NCBI GenBank assembly: GCA_049366715.1
Contig: JBMNCQ010000054.1
Coordinates: 186,001-250,000 of the forward strand
Source of the DNA: JBMNCQ01 sp049366715
GTDB taxonomy: Bacteria; Bacillota; Peptococcia; Peptococcales; BICA1-8
Direction of reading: 5' to 3'
DNA: 64,000 bases
Both the position numbers and the translations under genes were made by a program. Each line of letters begins with the position of its first letter. Within the stretch, counting starts at the first letter, position 1. Of this stretch, positions 1 to 7,817 are shown in pieces. Below the pieces are notes generated by a model, which had not been told where the DNA came from, did not search any database, and was given only the letters and a program-made list of their open reading frames with translations.

Positions 1-1
1 T

Positions 2-733
2 ATTGCTGTTGCTCTGGCAGTTTTCCCTACTTTAACCGGTCAAGCTGCCCGCAATGAGGAAAAAGAGTTTAAAAGGACGATGTCCTTAGGCGTGCGGACA
101 GTTATTTTTATCACTTTACCATCGGCAGTAGGCTTGATTGCTTTAAAAGTTCCCATTGTCAGGGCGATGTTTCAGCAGGGTGAATTTACTGCGAATAATA
201 CTGAGGCGACAGCGTATGCGCTCTTATTCTATTCTTTGGGATTAATCGGGTATTCCGCCCAGCAGGTTTTAAACAGAGCCTTTTATGCTTTACAGGATAC
301 CAGATCCCCTGTAACAGTGGGAATAGTAACAATATTTATTAATATTATTCTTAATTTCCTGTTGATAAATATTTTAGGTCATGGTGGCTTAGCTTTGGCC
401 TATTCCATTGCAGGTTTAGTGAACATGGTGCTGTTGCTGTATTATTTACGCCGCAAAATTGGGCATATCGACGGCCGGAACATGCTTGTCTCCTTTGCCA
501 AGACCCTGGCAGCATCATTAATAATGGGCCTTATGGTATATTTGACGGCTTATTTCATAGAAATACATTTTAATATAAACCTTAAAGTAATTCAAATATT
601 GCAGGTGTTGATTTCCGTGGGAGTAGGAGCAGTTATTTACGGTATTATCGTTACCTTTATGAAGATGGAAGAAGCCCGGATGGCACTGGGCATTTTGACC
701 AGAAGGCTGAAGAGAAAGAAAACGGAGGCGTAG
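2..733 (+). CDS. murJ: MurJ/MviN lipid II flippase, C-terminal part
   Basis: The reading frame is open from base 2, so the 5' end lies outside the window; the ATG at 80 is internal. About 243 residues are present, with at least five hydrophobic segments and the loop FPTLTGQAARNEEKEFKRT typical of the MurJ/MviN (MOP exporter) family just after the left edge. The family flips lipid-linked peptidoglycan precursors across the cytoplasmic membrane. The C-terminus is basic (RRLKRKKTEA), as expected for a cytoplasmic tail. The full protein would be about 500 residues, so roughly half is missing because of the window edge and not because of decay. Family assignment is good; whether it is the essential flippase or a paralogue cannot be told from this half. 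Confidence 0.85.
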   Translation: MAVALAVFPTLTGQAARNEEKEFKRTMSLGVRTVIFITLPSAVGLIALKVPIVRAMFQQGEFTANNTEATAYALLFYSLGLIGYSAQQVLNRAFYALQDTRSPVTVGIVTIFINIILNFLLINILGHGGLALAYSIAGLVNMVLLLYYLRRKIGHIDGRNMLVSFAKTLAASLIMGLMVYLTAYFIEIHFNINLKVIQILQVLISVGVGAVIYGIIVTFMKMEEARMALGILTRRLKRKKTEA

Positions 734-845
734 GATGATAGTTTAAAGTTTATAGTTTATGTGTCACTAATCACTAAACAACTGAGAACCGGTATCTGAG
801 AACTGAGAACTATATCTGGTAATATCACCTTTAATTTGTTATAAT
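734..845. repeat. Short-word simple repeats in the murJ-lepA spacer
   Basis: The spacer holds imperfect repeats of short words: TTTATAGTTTA, CACTAATCACTAA and twice CTGAGAAC. The same words recur in the spacers before the chaperonin, dnaJ, rsmE and hinT genes. No gene or clear terminator is visible here. Confidence 0.55.
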
Positions 846-886
846 ATCATTTAATGTTTTAGCTTGTAAATGAAGGAGGGGCCTCG

Positions 887-2686
887 GTGAAGCAGGAGAG
901 GATAAGAAATTTTTGTATAATCGCCCACATTGACCATGGCAAGTCTACTCTGGCTGACAGGATTTTAGAATATACAGGGACGCTTACAAAGAGAGAAATG
1001 GTGGAGCAGGTTCTGGATTCCATGGATTTGGAAAGAGAACGGGGTATCACCATCAAGCTCCAGGCTGTCAGACTGCCTTATCAAGCAAGTGACGGCCAAG
1101 AATATGTCTTGAATTTAATCGATACACCGGGGCATGTTGATTTTACTTATGAGGTATCCCGGAGTTTAGCTGCCTGCGAAGGAGCTGTTTTAGTAGTTGA
1201 TGCCGCTCAGGGTATTGAGGCCCAGACTTTGGCCAATGTTTATCTGGCCCTTGAACATGACTTAGAAATAATACCGGTTATTAATAAAATAGATCTACCC
1301 AGCGCTGAGCCTGAGAGGGTGAAAAAGGAAATTGAAGATGTGATCGGACTGGACGCCAGTGAGGCTATCCTTTGCTCGGCTAAGGAAGGTATTGGTATTC
1401 CGGAAATACTGGAAGATATCGTGAAGAAAATACCTGCGCCGGTAGGGGATAGTACGGAACCTTTGCAAGCCCTGATATTTGATTCCCATTATGATCCTTA
1501 CCGGGGAGCAATTTCCTATATCCGGGTTGTGGAGGGTGTCTTAAAAAAGGGCATGAAAATTAAGATGATGTCAACGGGTAAAGTTTTTGAAGCTACCGAG
1601 GTCGGAGTTTTTGCACCGGCCATGATGTTAGTCGATCAGTTAAATCCCGGCGAAGTGGGATTTGTTGCTGCCAGTATTAAAAATGTCAAAGATACTCAGG
1701 TCGGGGATACCGTCACCAGCGCCGAAAAGCCGGCGCAAAAGCCGCTGCCCGGCTACCGAAAAGCAACACCTATGGTTTTCTGCGGGTTGTATCCTGTGGA
1801 AAACAATGAATATACTGATCTCAGGGATGCCCTTGATAAGCTGAAACTTAATGATGCTTCCTTATTATATGAACCCGAGACATCAACCGCTTTAGGATTT
1901 GGCTTCCGTTGCGGTTTTTTAGGATTATTGCACATGGAGATCATCCAGGAAAGATTAGAAAGGGAATACGGCTTAAATCTGATCACGACAGCGCCCAGTG
2001 TTATTTATAAAGTAACGAAGACGAATGGGGAAGTTTTACTGGTTGATAATCCGGCCAATCTGCCTACCGTACAGATGATAGAAATTCTCGAAGAACCATA
2101 TGTTAACGCAACAATGATGGTTCCCACTGATTTTGTGGGACCGGTAATGGAGTTGTCTCAGGAAAGAAGGGGTACCTTTATTAATATGGAGTATCTCTCG
2201 GAGACCAGGGTAATGTTAAAGTATGATCTGCCTTTAAGTGAAATTGTCTATGATTTCTTCGACCAGCTTAAAACCCGCACCAAAGGTTATGCCTCTTTGG
2301 ATTATGAAATGAAAGGCTATAAGGAATCTAAGCTGGTTAAGTTGGACATTCTGGTAAACAATGAGCCTGTTGATGCCCTGTCCTGTATTGTCCATAAGGA
2401 TAAAGCATATATTCGCGGCAGGGCTCTCGTAAATAAGCTAAGAAGCATCATACCCCGTCAGATGTTTGAGGTACCTATTCAGGCAGCGATCGGAAGCAAA
2501 ATTATTGCCCGGGAAACTGTTAAAGCGTTAAGGAAAAGCGTCCTCGATAAATGCTACGGTGGTGATATTACCCGGAAACGCAAGCTTTTGGAAAAACAAA
2601 AAGAGGGTAAGAAAAGAATGAAGCAGGTAGGAAGCGTGGAAATTCCCCAGGAAGCTTTTATGGCAGTACTTAGTTTAGAAGAATAA
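887..2686 (+). CDS. lepA: Elongation factor 4 (LepA) GTPase
   Basis: 599 residues, the normal EF4 length. The GTPase motifs are in order: AHIDHGKST (P-loop, about residue 13), RGITIK (switch I), DTPGH (switch II), NKID and SAKEG. The translation-factor beta-barrel, the EF-G-like III/V domains and the basic EF4-specific C-terminal domain (CYGGDITRKRKLLEKQKEGKKRMK) follow. EF4 binds the ribosome and promotes back-translocation or recovery of stalled ribosomes. The GTG start at 887 is chosen because AAGGAGGG lies at 873-880 at good spacing. It is followed by hemW and hrcA, a very common order in Firmicutes, but a 379-bp spacer separates it from hemW. Confidence 0.97.
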   Translation: MKQERIRNFCIIAHIDHGKSTLADRILEYTGTLTKREMVEQVLDSMDLERERGITIKLQAVRLPYQASDGQEYVLNLIDTPGHVDFTYEVSRSLAACEGAVLVVDAAQGIEAQTLANVYLALEHDLEIIPVINKIDLPSAEPERVKKEIEDVIGLDASEAILCSAKEGIGIPEILEDIVKKIPAPVGDSTEPLQALIFDSHYDPYRGAISYIRVVEGVLKKGMKIKMMSTGKVFEATEVGVFAPAMMLVDQLNPGEVGFVAASIKNVKDTQVGDTVTSAEKPAQKPLPGYRKATPMVFCGLYPVENNEYTDLRDALDKLKLNDASLLYEPETSTALGFGFRCGFLGLLHMEIIQERLEREYGLNLITTAPSVIYKVTKTNGEVLLVDNPANLPTVQMIEILEEPYVNATMMVPTDFVGPVMELSQERRGTFINMEYLSETRVMLKYDLPLSEIVYDFFDQLKTRTKGYASLDYEMKGYKESKLVKLDILVNNEPVDALSCIVHKDKAYIRGRALVNKLRSIIPRQMFEVPIQAAIGSKIIARETVKALRKSVLDKCYGGDITRKRKLLEKQKEGKKRMKQVGSVEIPQEAFMAVLSLEE

Positions 2687-3065
2687 TATATTATTCTTCT
2701 AAACGCAGCTACGGTATCTACAGAAACTACAGTGCTACAGAAATCAAAAAGGTATTCTGTTATCCTGAATAAAGATGCCCCGCAGCCGGTTTTGTTAGAT
2801 TAAGGCTATAGGAATGCTTTAGAGAATTTTCCTTTGTAATTATTATGAAGTCACTGCCATTGACTAAAAAGAGCATGGCAATTTCTGCTTTTCCAGTGAA
2901 CTTGCGATGCTTGTGTCAGACGCAAAATTTATCTTCTTGGTATGTCTGAACTAAATTAACCTGTAAGCAGATGTCAGACGTAAATAGCTCACCCGGAAGT
3001 ATGTCTGACCCCGAATGTAACCCTGAAGTAATCGTCCGACTTCAAATATTAGGGGTGAAGCAGAA
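2687..3065. repeat. lepA-hemW spacer with two-copy TGTCAGAC/GTCTGA repeat
   Basis: No gene is visible in these 379 bases. TGTCAGACG occurs at 2914-2922 and 2972-2980, and TATGTCTGA at 2941-2949 and 3000-3008. That gives two imperfect tandem units of about 58-59 bp, each with inverted 6-bp arms (TCAGAC/GTCTGA). A further related word, GTCCGAC, lies just upstream of the hemW ribosome-binding site. It could be a small mobile-element remnant or a regulatory site. Confidence 0.4.
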
Positions 3066-4202
3066 ATGATGGAAGCCTTATATGTGCATATTCCCTTTTG
3101 TAAGGCCAAATGCTTTTATTGTGATTTTAACAGTTTTGCAGGATATCCTGCTGAATTTCAAAAGCGGTATAGCGAGGCTTTAAAGAAGGAAGCCCGGTTA
3201 AGAGTTAAGAGTCAGGAGATTAATCTGCGCACAGTTTATCTTGGAGGAGGAACGCCCACTTGCCTTGTAGGTGGGCTTCTTGCTGAACTGATCGAATTTT
3301 TTTTAAGGATCTTTCCTTATCGGCTTCCCCTTGAATTAACTGTTGAAAGTAATCCCGGGACAATGAACAAGGAAAAATTGGATTTATTAAAAACTGCCGG
3401 TGTGAACAGGATTTCCCTGGGGGTCCAGTCTTTTAATGATGAATTATTAAAAAGACTGGGCAGGATTCATACGGCTCAAGAGGCGGTAAGGAGCATTCAA
3501 TTATTACGGGGAGCCGGCTTTGAGAATATCAATCTGGATCTGATGTATGGCTTGCCGGGGCAAGACCTTGCCGATTGGGAGAAAACTTTACTTCAAACAA
3601 TAAGTTTTGCACCGGAACATATTTCTCTGTACCAGCTTAAAATAGAAGAAGGAACACCCTTAGGCCGGGAATTTCAGCAAGGACTTTTAGCGGAATTTGA
3701 TGACGAGCTGGCTTTGCGGATGTATCAGCTGGCTCAAAAAATCTTAAAGGCAGCAGGCTATATCCATTATGAAATAGCAAATTTTGCTAAACCAGGTTAT
3801 CAGAGTATCCACAATCAAACATACTGGCGCACCAAGCCTTATCTCGGCTTAGGAGCAGGGGCCCATTCTTTTCTTCCTCCTTTGCGGATTGAGAATCTGG
3901 GAGATGTGCAGGAATATGTAAAGGCACTATTAGATAGAAATGCCGTCGTTCCTCCGCAGGTTACGGAAGAAATATCCTGCTCCCAGGCCAGGTCGGAGAC
4001 TATTTTTATGGGGTTAAGGCTTTTAGCGGGAGTAGACATCAGGGATTTTAAAATCCGTTACGGGAAAACACCCCGGGATTTTTTCCCCGCTGCCGTAAGT
4101 AAATGTCTGGAGCGGGGCCTCATAGAATTAAACAGCAATACTTTAAAACTAACAGAAAAAGGATTATATTTGGGAAATCTCGTGTTTGAAGAATTTCTAT
4201 GA
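3066..4202 (+). CDS. hemW: Radical SAM heme chaperone HemW (HemN-like)
   Basis: 378 residues, a usual length for HemW. The N-terminal cluster motif CKAKCFYC (C-x3-C-x2-C) ligates the 4Fe-4S cluster for S-adenosylmethionine cleavage. GGGTPT follows, as does the radical-SAM TIM-barrel motif ESNPGT, and the family signature HNQTYW lies near residue 250. The position between lepA and hrcA is the classic Firmicutes location of this gene. HemW is thought to transfer heme to targets rather than act as coproporphyrinogen oxidase; the short N-terminus without the extra CxxxC of HemN supports HemW. Two ATGs (3066, 3069) are possible behind AGGGGTGAAG. Confidence 0.93.
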   Translation: MMEALYVHIPFCKAKCFYCDFNSFAGYPAEFQKRYSEALKKEARLRVKSQEINLRTVYLGGGTPTCLVGGLLAELIEFFLRIFPYRLPLELTVESNPGTMNKEKLDLLKTAGVNRISLGVQSFNDELLKRLGRIHTAQEAVRSIQLLRGAGFENINLDLMYGLPGQDLADWEKTLLQTISFAPEHISLYQLKIEEGTPLGREFQQGLLAEFDDELALRMYQLAQKILKAAGYIHYEIANFAKPGYQSIHNQTYWRTKPYLGLGAGAHSFLPPLRIENLGDVQEYVKALLDRNAVVPPQVTEEISCSQARSETIFMGLRLLAGVDIRDFKIRYGKTPRDFFPAAVSKCLERGLIELNSNTLKLTEKGLYLGNLVFEEFL

Positions 4203-4216
4203 TAATAATTGAATCA

Positions 4217-4246
4217 TTGACAAAAGAGGTTAGAAAATGATATTTT
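4217..4246 (+). promoter_or_regulatory. Probable sigma-A promoter of the heat-shock operon
   Basis: A perfect -35 TTGACA (4217-4222) is followed after 18 bp by TATTTT (4241-4246). It lies directly upstream of the CIRCE element, so a transcript starting near 4253 would have CIRCE at its start, the usual arrangement for HrcA repression. Confidence 0.7.
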
Positions 4247-4257
4247 TTAATTAGCAT

Positions 4258-4284
4258 TTAGCACTCATCGGAGGAGAGTGCTAA
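4258..4284 (+). promoter_or_regulatory. CIRCE operator (HrcA binding site)
   Basis: A perfect consensus TTAGCACTC-N9-GAGTGCTAA inverted repeat. HrcA binds it and represses hrcA and the genes behind it until heat stress. It is the only CIRCE seen in the window, so the chaperonin gene downstream is probably under its control by read-through from hrcA. Confidence 0.97.
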
Positions 4285-4304
4285 CAATCCCGGGGGGTGA
4301 TTTA

Positions 4305-5330
4305 ATGGAGTTGGATGCTCGGAAACGGAAGATCTTAGAGGCTATCATTATAGATTATATTTCTACTGCTGAGCCTGTCGGCTCTAGGACAATTGCCCGC
4401 AAATACGATATCGGTGTCAGTCCTGCCACCATTAGAAATGAAATGTCTGATTTAGAGGAAATGGGTTTAATCGAGCAGCCCCACACTTCTGCCGGGAGGA
4501 TTCCTTCTGATGCAGGCTACAGATTTTATGTCGACTGTATTATGGAAAAAGCTGTTTTGGCTCAAGAAGCGAAAAATCTGATCGAAAATACTTTTCACAG
4601 TAAAATTAAGCAGTTGGAGGATCTTATCCAATTAGCATTGAAAACACTTTCCCAGATGACAAATTATACTTCTTTAGTCTTAACCCCCCAGTTGGGGAAG
4701 AGCACCTTGCAAATGATACAATTGATGCTGATCGAGCCGGGTAAAGCTTTAATCGTTGTTGTTACCGACGGGGGCAAAATAGAAAACTGGATTGTTGATA
4801 TTCCCCCTTCGGTAACTAAGGAAGATCTGGAGATCGTTTCCACAGTCATTAATGAGAAGTTTAAAGGATTAGCGGTCAAGGACTGGGACAGGATTATCCT
4901 CGAAGAAGTCCATTCCAAGTTGATGCGGCAGCACAAGGTAGTTTCTCTGGCTTTGGAGTTCATGGGTTCCCTTCTTAATGAAGAAACCGAAAATAAGGTC
5001 TATATGGCCGGGGCATTAAATATTTTAAACCAGCCGGAATTTAAGGATATTACCAAAGTGAAAAGTCTTTTGCAGTTATTAGAGAATGAAGATGTGGTTT
5101 CCAATATCCTGAAAGATGAAATAGAGGAAGGTATTCATGTCAAAATCGGCAATGAAAACAAATTTGAAATTGTCAAAGACTGCAGTATTATTACCGCTAC
5201 CTATACAATTGACGGGAAGGTACTGGGTACGGTGGGTCTTTTAGGACCTACCCGGATGAATTATTCCCAGGCAGTTTCAGTGCTGGATTTTTTAACAGAA
5301 ACCTTGACGGCATCATTAAAAAAACTATAA
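4305..5330 (+). CDS. hrcA: Heat-inducible transcription repressor HrcA
   Basis: 341 residues from the ATG at 4305, which has GGGGGGTGA just upstream. An in-frame GTG at 4278 lies inside CIRCE and is rejected as the start. The N-terminal winged helix covers about residues 1-75 (RKILEAIIIDYISTAEPVGS, then SPATIRNEMSDLEEMGLIEQPHTSAGRIP). The GAF-like middle and dimerization domains follow. HrcA represses chaperone genes at CIRCE and depends on a chaperonin for folding in known systems. Here the neighbouring chaperonin is of the archaeal type rather than GroEL, so the titration partner may differ. Followed by a 252-bp repeat-rich spacer. Confidence 0.96.
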   Translation: MELDARKRKILEAIIIDYISTAEPVGSRTIARKYDIGVSPATIRNEMSDLEEMGLIEQPHTSAGRIPSDAGYRFYVDCIMEKAVLAQEAKNLIENTFHSKIKQLEDLIQLALKTLSQMTNYTSLVLTPQLGKSTLQMIQLMLIEPGKALIVVVTDGGKIENWIVDIPPSVTKEDLEIVSTVINEKFKGLAVKDWDRIILEEVHSKLMRQHKVVSLALEFMGSLLNEETENKVYMAGALNILNQPEFKDITKVKSLLQLLENEDVVSNILKDEIEEGIHVKIGNENKFEIVKDCSIITATYTIDGKVLGTVGLLGPTRMNYSQAVSVLDFLTETLTASLKKL

Positions 5331-5474
5331 TTGGGTAAAATTACAAGGTGAGGTAAAGGTAGAGTAGTTACAGTATCTGGAACAGTACCCGTTCATGAAC
5401 ACAGCCCCAAAATAAATGCAGAGAACGATATATGAACTAAAAACTATAAACTATAAACTATGCTCCATAAACTT

Positions 5475-5518
<44 letters not shown>

Positions 5519-5521
5519 ATT

Positions 5522-5556
5522 ACTAGTCACTAGTCACTAGTCACCAGTCACCAGTC
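5522..5556 (+). repeat. Heptamer tandem repeat ACTAGTC/ACCAGTC x5
   Basis: Three copies of ACTAGTC and two of ACCAGTC in perfect 7-bp register, followed by ACTAATATTAGGGAGG, which carries the chaperonin ribosome-binding site. The same words occur singly before rsmE and hinT. Confidence 0.9.
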
Positions 5557-5582
5557 ACTAATATTAGGGAGGTACTGCCAGC

Positions 5583-7142
5583 TTGAATGTCAAGAATGTA
5601 ACGAAAAATTCTGAGATAGATACCAAATTCAGTGCTCTGGAAACGAATGTAAATGCCATCAGGGCAATTGCCGGAGCAGTGCAGGGGACGATTGGCCCTA
5701 AAGGCCTGGATACTATGCTGGTTGATCAATTCGGAGATGTTGTGATTACGAATGACGGCGTAACGATCCTCAATCTAATGGAGGTAAACCACCCTGCAGC
5801 CAAGATGCTGATCAATATAGCTAAATCCCAGCAGGAGGAAATCGGTGACGGGACAACAACCGCTACTTTGATGGCCGGGGAAATGGTCAGTGAAGGTTTT
5901 AATCAAGTCGTTCAGGGAGTGCCTGTTGCCAGGGTTATTGAAGGCCTCAGGAAAGGTGTTAACTCTGCAATCAAAAATATCCAAGAAAATAATATTTCCG
6001 TTGAGAGTCTTGACGACTCTTTTCTACATAAGGCTGCCTTAATTGCCGGCCGGGAGCATGAGGATATAGCTGATCTTGTAGTTAAAGCGGCCCAAATTAT
6101 CGGTAAAGAGAAATTAAGGGATCCTTCTTTTAAACTTTCGGAAACGATCAAAGCCGTTGAAGGTGCGGAAAATGAAGTTTTTCTGGGCGTTGTAGTTAAT
6201 AAGGAAAGAATGAATAAGCAAATGCCTAAAGTAATGGAAGCGGCGCACATTCTGCTTATTGATGACGCTTTAGAACCGGAAGATATGGATGAAGAAGCCC
6301 TGACTACGGAATCGGGTTTTTCCCGGTACCTGCAGTTAAGGGAAGAATTTAAAAGTAATATCAACAAGATCGTGGAAATGGGTGTTAATGTTGTGCTGGC
6401 TGACCGGGGGGTTGATGACCTGGCTGAAGAAATATTGACAGATGCGGGAATATTTGTAGTCCAGCGGGTTTCTAATAAAGAGCTGAGAAATACCGGGGAA
6501 CATACCGGTGCGAGGATGATTAAAAGAACCGGTCTGAAAAAAAGTGCCGAAGAAATTCTCGGTTATTTGGGTAAAGCTGACAAAGTGCTGGAAGATGAAA
6601 AGCTGGAACACATCAGAATCCTAAACGGCAAAGCCAAGCCTATTCCTACGGTCTTGGTAGGTGCTTCAACAGCGGAAGTTGTCGGGGAAAGGGAAAGAAT
6701 TGCTAAAGATGCCGCTTCAGCGGTTCAAGCTGCTGTCAAAGGCGGTATTGTCCCCGGCGGCGGATCTGTGGAATTAGCGGCGGCAAGAAAAGTAGAAGAA
6801 TTAAAAAAAGATCTGCGGGGCATGGCTGCTTTTGGGATCAATTGTGTACTAGCGGCTTTACAGCGCCCTTTTATGCAAATTGTGGCTAATGCCGGCTATA
6901 ATCCCTTGGAAAAATTAGGGGATGTAACGCAGGCTCAGGTTGAGCAGCAAAAGTATTCTTTAGGGATTGATTGTGATACGGGAGATGTAGTCGATATGCT
7001 GGAGATAGGTGTAATTGATCCTACTCTGGTAAAAGTTTATGCCTTAAAAGCTGCCGGTGAAGTTGCAGAAGCAATTTTGCGCATAGATACGATTATCCGT
7101 AAAAAAGAAAATAATAGTTCTCAACAAAATGCTGAAAACTAG
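5583..7142 (+). CDS. Thermosome-like (group II/III) chaperonin in the hrcA-dnaK operon
   Basis: 519 residues that match archaeal thermosome/CCT-type chaperonins, not GroEL. Supporting motifs are GPKGLDTMLVD near residue 40, GDGTTTATLMAGEM near 83, the IVPGGGSVE segment near 390, GDVVDMLE with the conserved Asp, and a C-terminal ALKAAGEVAEAILRID close to the thermosome version. Family members form built-in-lid double rings without GroES, and no groES is seen here. Bacterial members are described from Carboxydothermus and a few other Firmicutes as group III chaperonins. The TTG start has AGGGAGGT at 5566-5573 with 9-bp spacing and no other in-frame start nearby. Position behind CIRCE and hrcA suggests heat-shock control and cooperation with DnaK-DnaJ-GrpE. 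Confidence 0.93.
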   Translation: MNVKNVTKNSEIDTKFSALETNVNAIRAIAGAVQGTIGPKGLDTMLVDQFGDVVITNDGVTILNLMEVNHPAAKMLINIAKSQQEEIGDGTTTATLMAGEMVSEGFNQVVQGVPVARVIEGLRKGVNSAIKNIQENNISVESLDDSFLHKAALIAGREHEDIADLVVKAAQIIGKEKLRDPSFKLSETIKAVEGAENEVFLGVVVNKERMNKQMPKVMEAAHILLIDDALEPEDMDEEALTTESGFSRYLQLREEFKSNINKIVEMGVNVVLADRGVDDLAEEILTDAGIFVVQRVSNKELRNTGEHTGARMIKRTGLKKSAEEILGYLGKADKVLEDEKLEHIRILNGKAKPIPTVLVGASTAEVVGERERIAKDAASAVQAAVKGGIVPGGGSVELAAARKVEELKKDLRGMAAFGINCVLAALQRPFMQIVANAGYNPLEKLGDVTQAQVEQQKYSLGIDCDTGDVVDMLEIGVIDPTLVKVYALKAAGEVAEAILRIDTIIRKKENNSSQQNAEN

Positions 7143-7164
7143 TAAATTATAGGTGGTGAAAACA

Positions 7165-7734
7165 ATGACGGACAAGAATTATGTTCAAGACCAGGAAATT
7201 TTGGAAGAAGAAATAGTTGATGAGCAGGAACAAGCTCCGGAATGCCCGGAGCAGGACACTTCTTCTGCCGAAGCAAATGAGGCAGAACAGTTAAAGCAGG
7301 AGATTACCGAATTAAACCAAAGACTCATGAGGGTAGCTGCAGATTTTGATAATTTTAGGAAAAGAAGCCGTACAGAAAAAGAGGAACTGGCTAAATATGC
7401 CAACAGCAGTCTGATTTGTGAGCTGTTGCCGGTATTAGATAATTTTCAAAGGGCTTTGGAGGTCAAGGAACCCGGCGGAGAAGTGCAAAAATTCTTAGCA
7501 GGTATGGAAATGATTTACCGGCAGCTTCTGCAGATTTTAACCCAGTCGGGTTTAGAGCCTATTAAAGCTGTGGGGGAGCTGTTCAATCCTGAAAAACATG
7601 AGGCAGTAATGCAGCTTGAGGACAGTTCAGTTCCTGATAACACGGTTATTGAGGAATTACGCTGCGGTTATATCTTTAAAGATAGAGTAGTTAGACCCAG
7701 CATGGTTAAAGTAGCGAAAAACGACGGCAAGTAG
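7165..7734 (+). CDS. grpE: Nucleotide exchange factor GrpE
   Basis: 189 residues from the ATG at 7165. A GTG at 7153 overlaps the ribosome-binding site AGGTGGTGA and is rejected. The first 45 residues are acidic and disordered, a long coiled-coil helix follows (residues 45-90, ending ADFDNFRKRSRTEKEE), and the C-terminal beta domain carries the family signature (GYIFKDRVVRPSMVKV). GrpE dimers release ADP from DnaK. It sits 22 bp after the chaperonin stop, so the two are very likely co-transcribed. Confidence 0.96.
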   Translation: MTDKNYVQDQEILEEEIVDEQEQAPECPEQDTSSAEANEAEQLKQEITELNQRLMRVAADFDNFRKRSRTEKEELAKYANSSLICELLPVLDNFQRALEVKEPGGEVQKFLAGMEMIYRQLLQILTQSGLEPIKAVGELFNPEKHEAVMQLEDSSVPDNTVIEELRCGYIFKDRVVRPSMVKVAKNDGK

Positions 7735-7817
7735 AAAATAGCTTAAGGGCTTAGTTTATAAAATATTTTACAGCTATAAAATTTTATAAAAAATTTTATT
7801 TAGGAGGTAAACTTATC

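Noticed and set aside
4278..4304. GTG start giving a 350-residue HrcA
   Set aside because: It lies inside the CIRCE operator and has no ribosome-binding site; the ATG at 4305 follows GGGGGGTGA.
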